Source of the DNA: Uranotaenia lowii
Taxonomy: Eukaryota > Arthropoda > Insecta > Diptera > Culicidae
DNA: 64,000 nt
Assembly: GCF_029784155.1 (NCBI RefSeq)
Contig: NC_073692.1
Span: 334,561,131 to 334,625,130 of the forward strand
Reading direction: 5' to 3'
Below, in pieces: positions 11,401 to 21,990 of the stretch; the stretch's first letter is position 1; each line of letters begins with the position of its first letter. Made by a program: the position numbers and the translations under genes. The notes beneath the pieces were generated by a model, which saw nothing but the letters and a program-made list of their open reading frames with translations, ran no database searches and was not told the origin of the DNA.

Positions 11401-13693
11401 CCCCCTTGGGCTAACTGGTCCAGTTGTAATTCGCGCAAAGATGATGCTGCAGGAATTGTGGCAGGAGCCTTGTGGATGGGACGATCAGGTGCCTGATAAG
11501 ATCCGAACAAAATGGGACCATTATTGTGCAGAGTTACCAAAAATCTTCAACTTCAAGGTCGATCGCTACGTTTTTCTACCGCAAGCTTTTATCCAACTAC
11601 ACACGTTTTCCGACGCATCCGAGCTAGCGTATGGTGCGTGCACCTATGCTCGATCCATCGATCCCACTGGTCGCATTAAAGTTTGTTTGATTGCATCAAA
11701 ATCTCGAGTGACCCCATTAAAAAGGATGTCGATACCACGATTAGAGCTTAGCGCAGCATTAGTTGGAGCACGCCTACACAGAAAAATCAACAATGCCATG
11801 AAGTTATCGGTTTCATCATCCTTCTTTTGGTCTGATTCAACGGTTACACTTGCTTGGTTGCGATCCACCCCAGGAACATGGCAAACCTTCGTTGCGAACC
11901 GAGTAGCAGAAATACAAGATCTTAGCAATGGAGCCATATGGAACCACGTATGTGGTAGTCAAAATCCTGCTGACTTAGTTTCGAGAGGGACGTCCGTTGA
12001 AGAGTTTTTGATAAGCGATTTATGGCGTTATGGCCCGAATTGGTTAAAGTCTCCAGAATGCGAATGGCCTTCGTCTAACAGGCCTGATCAAGATGATCTT
12101 ATTCCTGAGCGGCGTAAAACGGTGGCGGCCGTCCAAACAACATCGGCAGTGAATCCATTTTTTCACGATCAAGGTTCCTACTTGCGTCTGTCACGTGTGG
12201 TGGCTTACTGTTTGCGGTTTGCTGAAGCGTGTCGAAAAAAGAAGTCCCAAGATAAATCTGCAAGGGTAAACAGAAATATTAATGCTCTCACCATTATCGA
12301 AATAGTCCGAGCTCGAAAATGTTTAGCTCGATTGGCTCAAGAGGATAGACTGAAAGCAGAATTGAGAGAACTGAGAAAGGGAAACCCCGTATCGAAGCAG
12401 TCCCCCTTGCGTCTTCTTAGCCCGTTCCTCGATTCTGAAGGTATTATAAGGGTAGGAGGTAGGATGAGACATTCACAGCAGCCTTTCCATATCAAACACC
12501 CCATCCTACTCCCCAGTTCCCATCCATACACACGGTTAGTTGCACGGTACTTTCATTTAAAATTGTTCCACGGTGGCGGCCGTGTGAGTCTGGCAGCGAT
12601 GAGAGACGAGTATTGGCCAATCGACGGACGCAGATTGATTCGAGGAATAGTATGGAACTGCTTTCGCTGCAGACGTGCTGCACCAGTCCCGGGTAAACAA
12701 AAAACTGGTCAACTTCCCATCGAAAGAATCACAGCTAGTAGACCGTTCACCTTTACTGGCGTTGATTATGCTGGCCCGGTTTACTTAAAACCCCCTCATA
12801 GAAAAGCAGCAGCTCCTAAGGCTTACATCAGCGTTTTTGTTTGTTTCGCGACAAAAGCCGTGCATATAGAACTTGTAGCTGATCTCTCTACAAACGCTTT
12901 TCTTAATGCACTTCGCAGATTTATTGCGAGGCGTGGCTCTCCCACGCAAATTTATTCCGATCAAGGTAAAAATTTCCAAGGCGCTAGAAATGATCTTCGA
13001 GAACTGTTCGAAATGCTGACGAAAAAGGAGAGCATTGAACATATTTCTAACAGTTGCACGACCCTTGGCATCCAGTGGCGCATGATTCCTCCCCGTTCTC
13101 CTCATTTCGGCGGCCTTTGGGAGGCGGCAGTCAAGGTGGCGAAAAAGCATTTATTTAAACAGCTCGGCAGCTCATCGTTAAGTTTCGAGGATATGGCTAC
13201 GGTTTTGGCGCAGATTGAGGCCTGCATGAATTCTCGCCCGCTTACACCGATGACGGAAAGTCCTGATGATCTGGCAATTCTTACACCTGGGCATTTTCTT
13301 ATTGGGATGTCAATGTCATCTCTCCCGGATCCTGATGTCACACATATCCCTGCCAACAAGCTGGATCATTACCATCGATTGCAGGAGTACGTTCAGCAGT
13401 TTTGGCATCAATGGAAGCGTGAATACCTACAGGAACTACAGAAAGAAAGCCGCCGCACCGTACCAAACACCGAATTCCAAGTTGGGCGTATGGTTGTTAT
13501 TGTCGACGACTTCGTGGCACCCGTTAAGTGGCCCTTGGGACGTATCATCAAAACCATTCCTGGGAAAGACGGCTTACCAAGAGTCGTACAACTGCGAACG
13601 AGCAAAGGAATCACGGAACGAGCAATCACTAAAATATGCATGCTGCCCTACGAAAGTGAGATGCAACCAGAAAGATTTAGTTCGGAAATTTAG
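8420..13693 (+). CDS. BEL/Pao gag-pol polyprotein, intact (1757 aa)
   Basis: The polyprotein runs a full retrotransposition cycle in the cytoplasm and nucleus. Residues ~117-300 form a gag region of the DUF1759 type (LKLPTITLPEFDG). Zinc knuckles follow: CYAC at ~333, then CQNCFRHGHLARNC (CX2CX4HX4C) at ~366 and a third Cys/His cluster. The aspartic protease active site is DSGS with D481. Reverse transcriptase has its first catalytic Asp at ~812 and a YMDD box at 888-891. RNase H shows FSDAS (D1065) and WSDS (D1139). Integrase has an H/H/C/C zinc module at ~1373-1417 and catalytic D1449, D1514 and E1568. A DUF5641-like C-terminal region (WHQWKREYL) ends the protein. The ATG at 8420 is the first in frame, and the preceding 500 bp are leader. 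No stops or frameshifts interrupt it. It is one ORF, with no separate gag stop. Confidence 0.95.
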   Translation: MPDTRRKQALVNQRTALLSSFERAEHFVNNYEAARDAAEVQIRLDALDAMWRELGEVQRHLTDIEDTTEGMENNLQIRASSENQYFKIKASLSSKLSSPPPTFSHAIPNAATIGLSGLKLPTITLPEFDGDYNQWLTFHDTFDALIHSNAEVPPIQKFHYLRAAVKGEAAQLIESIAISSINYSTAWETLKSRYANDYLLKKRHLQSLLECPRMKKETAAALHGVVDEFERHIKVLRQLGEPTDSWSTILEHLLCLRLDDCTLKAWEDFASTVENPDYSCLIDFLHRRIRVLESMSVNHNSVYQSSNIQHASRNSTFARTSNHAAAEIPTYHCYACNEQHLLTHCPRFNNMNAHERLTVINLHHLCQNCFRHGHLARNCRSKFSCRLCQKRHHSMIHSALFTNTPQTANPTVMHPVPFESEDVIITDPETTSTNSAVQTTNSAVQISNSAPVCNSNVLLSTISLLILDSNGKAHPARAMLDSGSQSNIISERLSQLLRLKRENVSIPMYGIGESTSNVRHSVKTTIRSRTSRYELKANFLVMPRITIDLPSTSFSTLNWKLPNNLNMADPEFNKTGPIDILLGAEHFFTIVNPGNKIQTEGHPTLINSLFGWIVSGRHQSQLVNQTTTCHVAVSDSLLEALEKFWKVEEVIERPEYSPKERKCEAHYASNVSRNSEGRYIVRLPRNENFDQVLGDSKHIALRRFQLLEKRFAVNSSLKLQYHEFLSEYLSLGHMRLVSPSENEPEQVCYLPHHPVFKESSTTTKIRVVFDGSAKTSTGNSLNDALTIGPTIQEELLSLVLRFRKYPIALVGDIAKMYRQILVHPKDTALQRIYWRFHPEEPISTYELQTVTYGLTPSSFLATRTLHQLALDEGENYPLGSTALKNDFYMDDYIGGAQTLEDAIETRCQLDNLMAKGGFQLRKYTSNNLKVLEGLEEERIGTKSTLHFDPEEAVKTLGIGWEPGSDQLRFDCTLAITTGSPTKRSILSAISKHFDPLGLTGPVVIRAKMMLQELWQEPCGWDDQVPDKIRTKWDHYCAELPKIFNFKVDRYVFLPQAFIQLHTFSDASELAYGACTYARSIDPTGRIKVCLIASKSRVTPLKRMSIPRLELSAALVGARLHRKINNAMKLSVSSSFFWSDSTVTLAWLRSTPGTWQTFVANRVAEIQDLSNGAIWNHVCGSQNPADLVSRGTSVEEFLISDLWRYGPNWLKSPECEWPSSNRPDQDDLIPERRKTVAAVQTTSAVNPFFHDQGSYLRLSRVVAYCLRFAEACRKKKSQDKSARVNRNINALTIIEIVRARKCLARLAQEDRLKAELRELRKGNPVSKQSPLRLLSPFLDSEGIIRVGGRMRHSQQPFHIKHPILLPSSHPYTRLVARYFHLKLFHGGGRVSLAAMRDEYWPIDGRRLIRGIVWNCFRCRRAAPVPGKQKTGQLPIERITASRPFTFTGVDYAGPVYLKPPHRKAAAPKAYISVFVCFATKAVHIELVADLSTNAFLNALRRFIARRGSPTQIYSDQGKNFQGARNDLRELFEMLTKKESIEHISNSCTTLGIQWRMIPPRSPHFGGLWEAAVKVAKKHLFKQLGSSSLSFEDMATVLAQIEACMNSRPLTPMTESPDDLAILTPGHFLIGMSMSSLPDPDVTHIPANKLDHYHRLQEYVQQFWHQWKREYLQELQKESRRTVPNTEFQVGRMVVIVDDFVAPVKWPLGRIIKTIPGKDGLPRVVQLRTSKGITERAITKICMLPYESEMQPERFSSEI

Positions 13694-13821
13694 AAAAATT
13701 CGATTCAATTAAGATAGCTGGTAGGAGAATTTCCGCACACTATTTGTTTGTTTATGTTTAGATTGTTATGGTTTGTCAGAGATACATGTTTAGCTAAATT
13801 TAGTTGTAGTGAAATCTCACA

Positions 13822-13838
13822 ATTTCAGGTGGCGGCAA
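13822..13838 (+). other. polypurine-tract region before the 3' LTR
   Basis: The purine-rich stretch AGGTGGCGGCAA lies immediately upstream of the 3' LTR, where plus-strand DNA synthesis would be primed. It is short and interrupted by pyrimidines, so the exact tract is approximate. Confidence 0.5.
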
Positions 13839-14167
13839 TGAATATTTTCAACGAAGTGTGTATTTATAGCTTCGCATAACTCAACTTTTCTATTACCTCT
13901 CTAGCAATGAGAGAGAGAGTATTTAGAGTAGCGAGAAGGAAAGGCTGTCAGTTTAGCCTCTGTAGGTTTGAAGCTAGGATAAGGCATTGGAATTAAACTA
14001 CTTGTTCTTAAACCGCCAATAAAGCCAGTCATTATTTCGCCAACTTTGTCTACGAAATTTGTAACTGAAAGTTTTACGAAGTGAATATATTATCGGTTGC
14101 TGCCGGAAATTAACCCGTTCAAGTATTTTAAAAATTTGAATTCCGAAACAACGAGCCTGATCCTACA
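13839..14167 (+). repeat. 3' LTR of the BEL/Pao element
   Basis: This is the 329-bp copy of the 5' LTR with T at 14090 in place of C. It is followed directly by the GAGGG target duplication (14168-14172). Confidence 0.95.
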
Positions 14168-14172
14168 GAGGG

Positions 14173-16392
14173 AAATATTAGAAAAAAGCTGGAAGGTGTT
14201 CCAAAATATGTACCCGGTCCAAAATAAGTCCGTTACTCTATATTTCATTTGATACAAACAGTTATTTGATCTGGCTCAATTTGCCTGCTTCGAAAGCTGT
14301 TATTGGAACTTTGAAGCTCTCATTGACCAATATCCTAACTGATTGAGTTATAATCTTGATATGATATTATCAAAGGGTTGATCGGGTATGATAAACATTC
14401 CCATGGAATGGAGAATTTTTTTGGTTCACTTCTGATGGATTGTTTGCTGCCGGAGTACTTCATAAACTGCTTCAAGTCATTCTTATTGAAATCTTGTGCA
14501 ACAGCACGCAAGGGCCTAAGATATTAAAAGGTTCATTTGCCTAACTAAATCACCAAGCAAATCACATCGAAACGACTCGTTGTTTCCACATAAAGCTAGA
14601 GATGACCGACCATACTGGTGATTCGGGGGGCTTATGATATGCTCCGATGATTCTCTTACCCTTGCATCTCATTCAGTCAAAATCTGTTTCAAGGTGAAAG
14701 AAATGGAAAGCACAAAACAGATGCCCCCGCCCCCTTCCTCTTAAAGGTGGAGTTTGTGTGGTGGGTAGGCTAATTGAGTGAACAACTTGGGGCGCATAAA
14801 CTCTGACAATCTCGGCTAGAGTGGGTGTGAAAAGTTTTTTGTCCAAACATACGCCTGATACGCACCGTTGAGCTGATTTGCGTATGACCGCTCGAAATTT
14901 TTCACTTATACAAATTTTGCTTTCATCGTTGCTCGTTACAGTGACGTTTGATTTGCATTTGACCACCGTGTTGTGTTGCTGTAGTTGGTCAAATTATCTT
15001 TTCAGATCGATTTTTTTTTTCTATCATGGCCACTTTACTTTAGTGGTTTTTGGGGGGTTTCTGAGACTGGAGATTGCAACGGTAGAGGAGGACAGGAAAA
15101 TTTATCAAATTCGGGTTTTTACCTTGGCTTCCAATTTGCATAAACAACTGAGTGCTCACTGGATGGACGACGATTCACTTGGTTGCCGTGCGGTGGAAAA
15201 AAAGTGGTTAGATTTGAAAGTGCTGATCTGTCTTTGACGTCTAGGTGGTGAAATTATGTGATTTACTGGTTTACGATTGAAAGTTTTGATGGATTGTTTT
15301 GATTTGAATAAAATAGAAAAAGGTGTCCGCTATCAAAATCTATTTATCAATTCAAATGCAACAGATTAATTATAACCGTTGGCTCAAGCTTTGAAAGTCT
15401 CACGTCGTGGCGATGATATAAGTCAATGGGTTTCATTTCCAACTCAATTTGAAAAGGAATTTGTAGAATGTTGCATTTGCTCCAAAATGTAAGCGTAAAT
15501 CATTCCAATCGCTTTTCCTTCTCGGAAGCTGGTTCCGAAAAATTCCTTCCTTCTATCGAGTTCCTGTCGTACATTCAAACCAAACAAAAACAATTCGATC
15601 ATCACATTCCTTGAAACCGAAAGCCAAAGCCAGTAAGTTGCTACTTCAGTGCTGTTGATTGATGATGTTTCTTTGGCCTCAGATGTGGGCAGTCAATTCC
15701 GAAAAATATCAAAATTGATTGGTGAAGCCGCCTTTCCGAAAGCCTTGTCTTGGAATCAAATGTCAGACTTCCGAAATCGGAGCAAATAGTTTGCCGCCAT
15801 GCAATTTAGCTGTACTTACTTCACGATGAACATTGCAGTTGGCCCTCGGGCATTAGTCGCGAATGTTTTCCTGGGTGTTGAATTTTCCTTTGTAGCCGCC
15901 AGCAGGAAATTGTTTATTAGTTTAACTGTACAACCGATAAAGCTGTTGAGACTGATTATCCACTTCAAATGTTTGGCAATTATGAAGGTGTCACTATTTT
16001 CTTTGAAAAACGGCTTGGAAAGGAACTTTCAAAATTATTAATAAAACCAAGGCTTCAAGTGACGCATTTTTAATATGAACAATTCAAATTGAATGGATCC
16101 TGTATAGATTGTCGATTCCCCGGCCCTTTTTGCGTTCTATGAAATCGAGAAATCTGAGAATCCTTTTCCCGGGAGTTCCCGGGGAAAACATGAAACTGAA
16201 AATTTTACCCCTCTACGAAAGCATACGAAACTATACATAGGGTAAGCATATGGTATTTTCATATGATTTATCCTAACTCAGTATTGTTAAACATTTACAA
16301 TATTTCATAAATCATTCAAATAATTTATACGATTGAATTAGTTTTCGTTTTTTGACATCAAATTCTTAAAGAGAATAAAAGGTTTGTCTTTT
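14173..16392. other. non-coding region; a few G/C-rich patches, no recognised gene
   Basis: The segment 14247-14325 is the second copy of the short repeat at 6405-6490. The segment 14640-15240 is of more balanced composition and holds open frames of 97 and 119 codons on opposite strands with no recognisable motif. Around 16120-16200 there are CCCGGGAGTTCCCGGGG-type motifs like those in the TIR element that starts at 16393. I cannot support any gene. Confidence 0.4.
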
Positions 16393-17627
16393 AGAGTGTC
16401 CTTCCCGGAATTTCCCGACCGGGAATTCCCAGGAATGAAAAAATGGGAATTCGTGAATCCCTTTAATCTTTACCTTGATACATGGCTCAGACTTGAAAAA
16501 TTTTGTTTTAAAGACTGGTTAATACATTGATTCCAAAAAAAATGTTTTTTCGTTCGGAAACCAGAGTATAAGTAAAAAACTACAAAGAATCTATAAAACC
16601 AAACAACTCAAATAAAGAAACGCTACGAAAAGAATCTAAATGTTCTTTTTTGCAACACTCATCATCTTGAACTTCGGTTTCGCAAACTGTTGACTGTAGA
16701 AAAATCGTCGGCAAAGAAATGATATATTTCGAAATAAAAGGATAATTTTTTACGGGATTTGATGAATAGCCTGAAGTCTTGCTAACCAATCGCTATTGAT
16801 AGACAAATTTTTTTCTCAATTTTTTGTTATTTTTGCAGCAAGAATCAGTCAAGTTTGTTGGTTTAATCATACTTAGTTAGGGTCTAGGGTTTTTTAATTT
16901 CTAATTGAATTTTGGAGGTTTAAATAGCCGGAAAATGGACACTCTAATTTCCACCGACAAACTAACTTTATCTTCTTTCATAATTCAAGATATTAATGGT
17001 AAAAAAAATAATGGTTAAATGACAAGCTCGTTATTCGAAAAAAAAATCGCACTACGTTTTGTTACCACACATTAATCAATGAACTAAGAAAAATAAGAAT
17101 CTTTAATACCAACGGCTTCTTGTGGCAAAAAATTGACAAAATTGAGAAAGATTTTTCACTAACTTTAGAAGTTTGTTTGCTAGACCTAAGGTAATCCATG
17201 AAATCTCGTAAATTATTAGGTGTCCATTTGTTTAAAACAGTGTTTGTTGATTGCTGATAGTTTTGCCTGAATTGGAAATTCAAATCGATTTAATTTTAAT
17301 TAAATTCGTAGAGTATTTTTTATTGGAACTTGATGTTGTTCTTTTAATTTAAGTTAATTAAAAGATTTCGAGCAAACACAACTTTTTTTTAAATGTAAAC
17401 CAAATAACAAAGTAGAAATTATGTTTTGCTGAGTCTGACTCATTTAATTAGGAAACTTTTGTGCAGCTTATGTGACTATTTGTCTACATTATCAGAATCA
17501 GGTTTAGCTCCATTTTTCGGGTTATGGAATTCTCGGGATTTTCCGAAAGGTTTCCGGGAATCTGTAAATCCTGTGTTTTTTTATTTCCGAGAATTTCCGG
17601 TCGAAAATTCTCGGGAATGGACACTCT
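16393..17627. mobile_element. ~1.24-kb TIR element rich in TTCCCGGGAA-like motifs
   Basis: The left end begins AGAGTGTCCTTCCCGGAATT and the right end is its imperfect inverse, closing with GGGAATGGACACTCT. Inverted similarity extends about 75 bp with many mismatches. Each arm carries several copies of a CCCGGGAAT or TCGGGAATT core. The body is AT-rich and non-coding. A further GGACACTCTAA sits internally near 16935. The superfamily is unknown to me. Confidence 0.65.
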
Positions 17628-17953
17628 TATCCTGTAGATATTTATTCCTTAATTCTTCTAATTCCCTGTCCCACTTTTAGACGGGCTGAACCTAAATTGC
17701 AATAAATCGGAGTCTAGATATAGTTTTTCAATTTTGCTTGCTGACATGTTGAAAGAAACGTAAGAAGGTGTTTTTTTTCAACAATGTTATAAACATTGTT
17801 ATAAACTTTCGAGAACAAGTTTTACAATTGAAAATAAAGGGAAAGTTACTCAAGTGCCCAATCACGTATTAGGCTACGGTTTGTAGTTTTTCTGGCTTAT
17901 CAAAAAAAATTTAAAAAAATTTAAAAAAATTAAAAAAAGTTTTTTGAATAAAT
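17628..17953. other. AT-rich non-coding spacer
   Basis: I see only A-rich runs, including a threefold AAATTTAAAAAA-type repeat near 17905-17940. Confidence 0.5.
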
Positions 17954-18036
17954 AGCCTTGATGGTCAAGCGGTTAGCGTAGATAGACGTTATTTGCAAGT
18001 TTATTCGAGGTTTGAGTTCGATTTCCATCTCGGTCT
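17954..18036 (+). ncRNA. degenerate tRNA-like unit
   Basis: An A-box match (TGGTCAAGCGG, 17962-17972) resembles class II tRNA heads. A degenerate B box (GAGTTCGATTTCC, 18013-18025) follows at tRNA-like distance. Stems are poor and the last B-box C is replaced, so a functional tRNA is unlikely. A SINE head or tRNA relic is possible. Confidence 0.3.
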
Positions 18037-19007
18037 CGTTTATTTTACTGTTTGTGAAGAAATCAAATCGTTTGAATCCTTTCATTGCAGGGCCATAGGA
18101 CGAACCGACTCATGGGGGGGAGGGGTGGGGGGAGGGTGGTGACTAATTTTGTATTTATGATTTTTTGTCTGAAAAAACACGAACAAAAAATAATTAAGAC
18201 AAACGTTTGTAACTATATGATTACTAATTTTTAAAAACTCATTAATAGTATTCATATGAAATTGTAACAAAAGAGAAGACAAAGATGGTAAAGTGTCATT
18301 AATAAAACCTTAAAAAAGTAACTTTAGAAAAGTGGTCCTTAGCCTACAGGGTGAGCTTAATGCTTTTTGATGAAACCTCTAGAAACAAAATATGAAATTT
18401 GCTTTAATCGTTGATTAAAATTTTTCAATTCGTTTAAAAGTCTGATCGAAGTTATTTGATTTGAGCATAAAATAAGTTCTCTATAGGGTTGTCTTCAATT
18501 CCTTAAAAAAAAACTTATTCTGTACTCAAATCATACAAGCCCAACCTTCTTAACTCTTTTGCAAATTCCAAGATTTCAACCTTTGGTGAAAATAAATAAA
18601 ATTTCTCAAAAAAACAGGTCGAGATAAAAAAATTTCGAATCAAATTGGCTTGATGCCAACTTGAACAAAATTAATGATTTTAGTTTTAAATTTAGCTTTT
18701 AAAAAAGCAGCAATATTAATAATGTTAAACAATTCACCGAAAAAAAATTGTGCAGTTTTTTATGGTAAAGATCAGATAAATGTGTCTTAAACAGGAAATA
18801 TTTTTCATAAAAAATCAATTTCATGCTAAAAATCCTGTGGATGATTTTTTTAAAATATAATTTGGGATATTTTTAGTGAGAAAATTAAATTAAATTCTTG
18901 TTTATATTTGCGATTTTCAGCTGAATTTTGTGTTCTGAATGGTGTGTCTAAACTTATCCTGAATAATAACTTTGAAATCTGGAAATTGAATTGACAAGCA
19001 AATTTTT
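18037..19007. other. AT-rich non-coding spacer
   Basis: The only distinct feature is a G-rich run (GGGGGGGAGGGGTGGGGGGA-like) around 18112-18138. No gene is visible. Confidence 0.5.
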
Positions 19008-19197
19008 AAGTTTTTTTTTGTTTCGATTATATTCGTATTACCATCTTTATGGCATTCACGACTTTATCAACGTTGCAGTTGGCGGATCGTTATTGAAAAA
19101 CTTATCCGGTACAACTGTGTTACTCTTGGGCTCGAACTCGCGGACATCGGCTCAGGAGACAACAGACTTGCCAACTGAGCTATATAACAAGCCCACC
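19008..19197 (-). mobile_element. tRNA-headed SINE-like element
   Basis: On the minus strand the unit starts GGTGGGCTTGTTATATAGC. It shows an A box (TAGCTCAGTTGG), a B box (GAGTTCGAGCCC, plus-strand 19128-19139), a tRNA-unrelated body of about 100 bp, and then a run of nine A (plus-strand T run 19011-19019). That head-body-tail order is the standard SINE design. I recall similar units as common in insect genomes but cannot name the family with certainty. Confidence 0.65.
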
Positions 19198-19945
19198 TTT
19201 AAGTTTATGTTCTCTTCTATTTCTGAACAATTTTTGTTGATTGAAAAACTTATTCACAAGCTAAATCTTTTTCTGGTTTTTAAATCTGTATTCTAAACCT
19301 GAATTCAAAAATTGAACTTTGAATCTGTTTCAGAATTTCTATAAGATTTCCAAAATGTACAAAATGTACGTTTCCCGAATCCTCATTCCAGATCAGAACT
19401 TATGAGCCAAATCTTAGAGCCCTCATTCATAATCCTATTATTTAAATTCTGTAGTGTTGGTTTAATCTGAATTCATTATTTCAATTATTTATTTTTAATC
19501 TGATTTGGGAATCTGATTTAAAATGTGAATTTGGAATGTTGAATCAGAATTTGGTTTTCAATTTTGGATCTCCACTTAAAAGCTTTAAATGTTTGAATTT
19601 TGTGTGAGAATCAAGTTGAAGAACTTCGAATTTGAATATTAAACAAATGTCTTCTTTTTCCATATTCGGAAAACTTTAATGAAAATACTAAAAATGCATT
19701 TGATTATCGAAAACCATGATTCAACATGGAATGCAAAACCGAATTCGATAAAGGATTTCAAAGCAACTTTTTATTTTTTATTTCTTATGATTATTCGAAC
19801 TGAAAATCAAGAATCCAAAACTTGAAAAAAAAAATCAGAAATACGAAAATATGTAGAAATACAATTTTGGTTATAGGAATATGGACTCAGAACCTCCAAT
19901 ATGGGTTTAATTTAAAATTTAATATTCAGACCTGAATTTCTTTAA
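19198..19945. other. AT-rich non-coding spacer
   Basis: It has frequent AAT/ATTTGAATT-type low-complexity text and nothing recognisable. Confidence 0.5.
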
Positions 19946-20275
19946 TAAGGTTGCCAAATTATCCGGTTTTAACCGGATTTGCCCGAGTATGTAATTTAAA
20001 ATTTGGGAAAAGTCCTGTCCGACTCGGTTGCTTAGATTTCATTGGAAAAGACCAAATTTTGACCGGGTTTGTTCTTGTTCTCATTCTTGAATCAAACTTA
20101 AAATTGTGTTGTTATTTTTTATTTTATTTATGCGTTCATAAATATTGAACAAAATTGCTCGGTTTTGCCAGGATTTGGTCGACAATTTTGAAATCAAATA
20201 CCCGACAGGTTTTTATTTAAAACAGCCCAGATTTGTCTGGCCCGGATACGTGCGGAAATAAATTTGACAACCTTA
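19946..20275. mobile_element. CCGGAT-motif repeat, copy 1 (330 bp)
   Basis: It starts TAAGGTTGCCAAATTATCCGG and ends CCCGGATACGTGCGG...GACAACCTTA, so the termini are short inverted repeats (AAGGTTGNCA). The core CCGG(A)T or CCCGGAT recurs along its length. Two more copies lie at 23794-24240 and 57810-58219, with the same order of GGATTTGCCC, GACCGGGTTT-like and GGCCCGGATACGTGC blocks. It is non-coding. Confidence 0.75.
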
Positions 20276-21015
20276 TTCTATGAACAAGCGAGAAATTTTT
20301 TTAAAACTGTAGCAGAATTCTGAACTTGAAATGGGTTTTGAGGTTTTTGTATTAGTTTTTAGTTCAGATAGTTACTCTTGAATATCTTTGCTCTATTATC
20401 ATAATTTGATTATGAATTTAAAATTTTGAGTGTAGAGTACAATACCTCTCTTGCTTTTATGCAAATATCGCCTTCACTTTTGTGGCTTTATGTTATTTTG
20501 GTAATTTGAATACAATCTTTTCATCTGGTTTATTTGATTGAATATTCTGTTTTTCCTGCTAGATATCTCTTAAATATTTGCTTGGAAATATTACTTCTGA
20601 ATAATCCATAGTTATATGATAAAAAGAGCGTTGCACTTTACTCGAATACAGTCATTATTTATCAAAAAAACTAAAGATCAGCTTCCTCAAGAGCTCAAGG
20701 ATATGTCCCTCTTTTTTTCGAAAATGTCCTGCCGTTCCGTTTTTATTTAAAATGTCCTGATTTTTTAACCAATTTAAATAAATAAAAAGTTTTCCTGAAT
20801 TTGATATACTCGTTATATCCAAAATGCGCAAACAAAATGCTTGTTTTTTTAATGAATATTTATTTTGTAAGAATTGATATTCCTAAATGTAGCAATGTAA
20901 CTCTCATTTGAACATTTCGTTAGAATGATTAGATTCTTATTCATCTTTACATATAACGAAAATGCACGAGATTAAATTTTGAATGAAATTGAAAGTGCCT
21001 CATCTCATCGATAAG
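20276..21015. other. AT-rich non-coding spacer
   Basis: The phrase AAAATGTCCTG recurs two or three times near 20720-20760. Otherwise I see nothing. Confidence 0.5.
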
Positions 21016-21017
21016 TA

Positions 21018-21988
21018 GGGGAGAATGAAGATACTTGATCCCTGATAATACTTGATTCCTTAGCTATATCTCGAAACCAGAATGTCTTACAAAAATCAAA
21101 TGTTCTAGAAAAATGTGCCAAAATGAGCAAAATTACAATGCTTGTAGTTTAAAAAAATTTAACAAAATATTTGTTTGAGTAATTGAACTTTGTTTAAAAA
21201 ATTTCTCAAAATGTAACTTGAAGATCTTTTTTTATTACTTTAAAATGTTCCTTACATAGGAAAATTATGAAAAAAATATTTGTTCCAATGTAGCAATCGT
21301 TGGAGCGTGAAATGAACTTCATAATGCCATATTTTCAAAGCAAAGGAAAACTCTGAACTTTTTTCAGAAAAAGTTTTATAAAATGTTGATTATGGGTACA
21401 ATTGATCCTCTAGAGTTGGGTACAATTGTTCCCCCTTCCAAACGGCATATTCTTCTTCTGAATTGATCGTTATGATTGCTGATTACGAAATTACTAATAT
21501 TTATCCAAAAACTAATATTTATCATACAATTGTCCGAAGAAAAGAGCAAAATAAATAATTTTCTGTTAAATATAAAAATTGCGCCTTCAAGTATGCAATG
21601 TTATTAACGTTGAGACAAAGTTATACAATTTTCTTCTTATGTCTGCTATAAATTGTAAAATGAGAACAAAGATGACCAAAATAGTCAATCAATATTCTAT
21701 CTTGGGGTTTTGTTCGATTTTTATACAAGGATTAGGGCTTCCTGAATAAAAGATCAAGTCTCCTTCAATAGGGGATCAAGTCTCCCCTAACTTCAGAAAA
21801 ATCGCAATTTTTTACTCCCACGAAAATGCTTCTAGTTCATCAACGGGTTCAAGTATCGTTCTAATTTTTGGAGCATAGAAACCTGAAATTACAAGCTGTC
21901 AGAAAATGTCAAAGATGCTAAATGATAATTTTTTCCAAAAAGATATGGTGAAAATAAGAAAAGGGGATCAAGTATCCCCACTCTCCCC
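21018..21988. mobile_element. 971-bp TIR element with repeated GATCAAGT motifs (copy A), TA-flanked
   Basis: The left end GGGGAGAATGAAGATACTTG and the right end (inverse of GGGGAGAGTGGGGATACTTG) are inverted repeats flanked by TA (21016-21017 and 21989-21990). The TIR core TACTTGATCCC is repeated just inside the left end and again, in both orientations, near 21400, 21750-21785 and 21960. A second copy is at 59229-60288. There is no ORF of note. Confidence 0.8.
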
Positions 21989-21990
21989 TA

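Larger units (their letters stand above)
7581..14167 (+). mobile_element. full-length BEL/Pao LTR retrotransposon (6587 bp)
   Basis: The element has paired LTRs (7581-7909 and 13839-14167), a primer-binding site, one gag-pol ORF, a purine-rich tract before the 3' LTR, and a perfect 5-bp target duplication. LTRs start with TG and end with CA. I find one substitution between the two 329-bp LTRs (C at 7832, T at 14090), so the insertion is young. The ORF has no stop or frameshift, so the copy may still be competent for retrotransposition. The Pao-type order of gag, protease, RT, RNase H and integrase with a DUF5641-like tail defines the family. No envelope-like ORF follows pol. Confidence 0.95.

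Noticed and set aside
12785..13359. Minus-strand open frames inside the BEL pol gene
   Set aside because: They are shadows of the intact plus-strand gag-pol frame with its catalytic motifs.
14673..15237. Open frames of 97 and 119 codons
   Set aside because: They overlap on opposite strands, have no motif, and codon use looks random.
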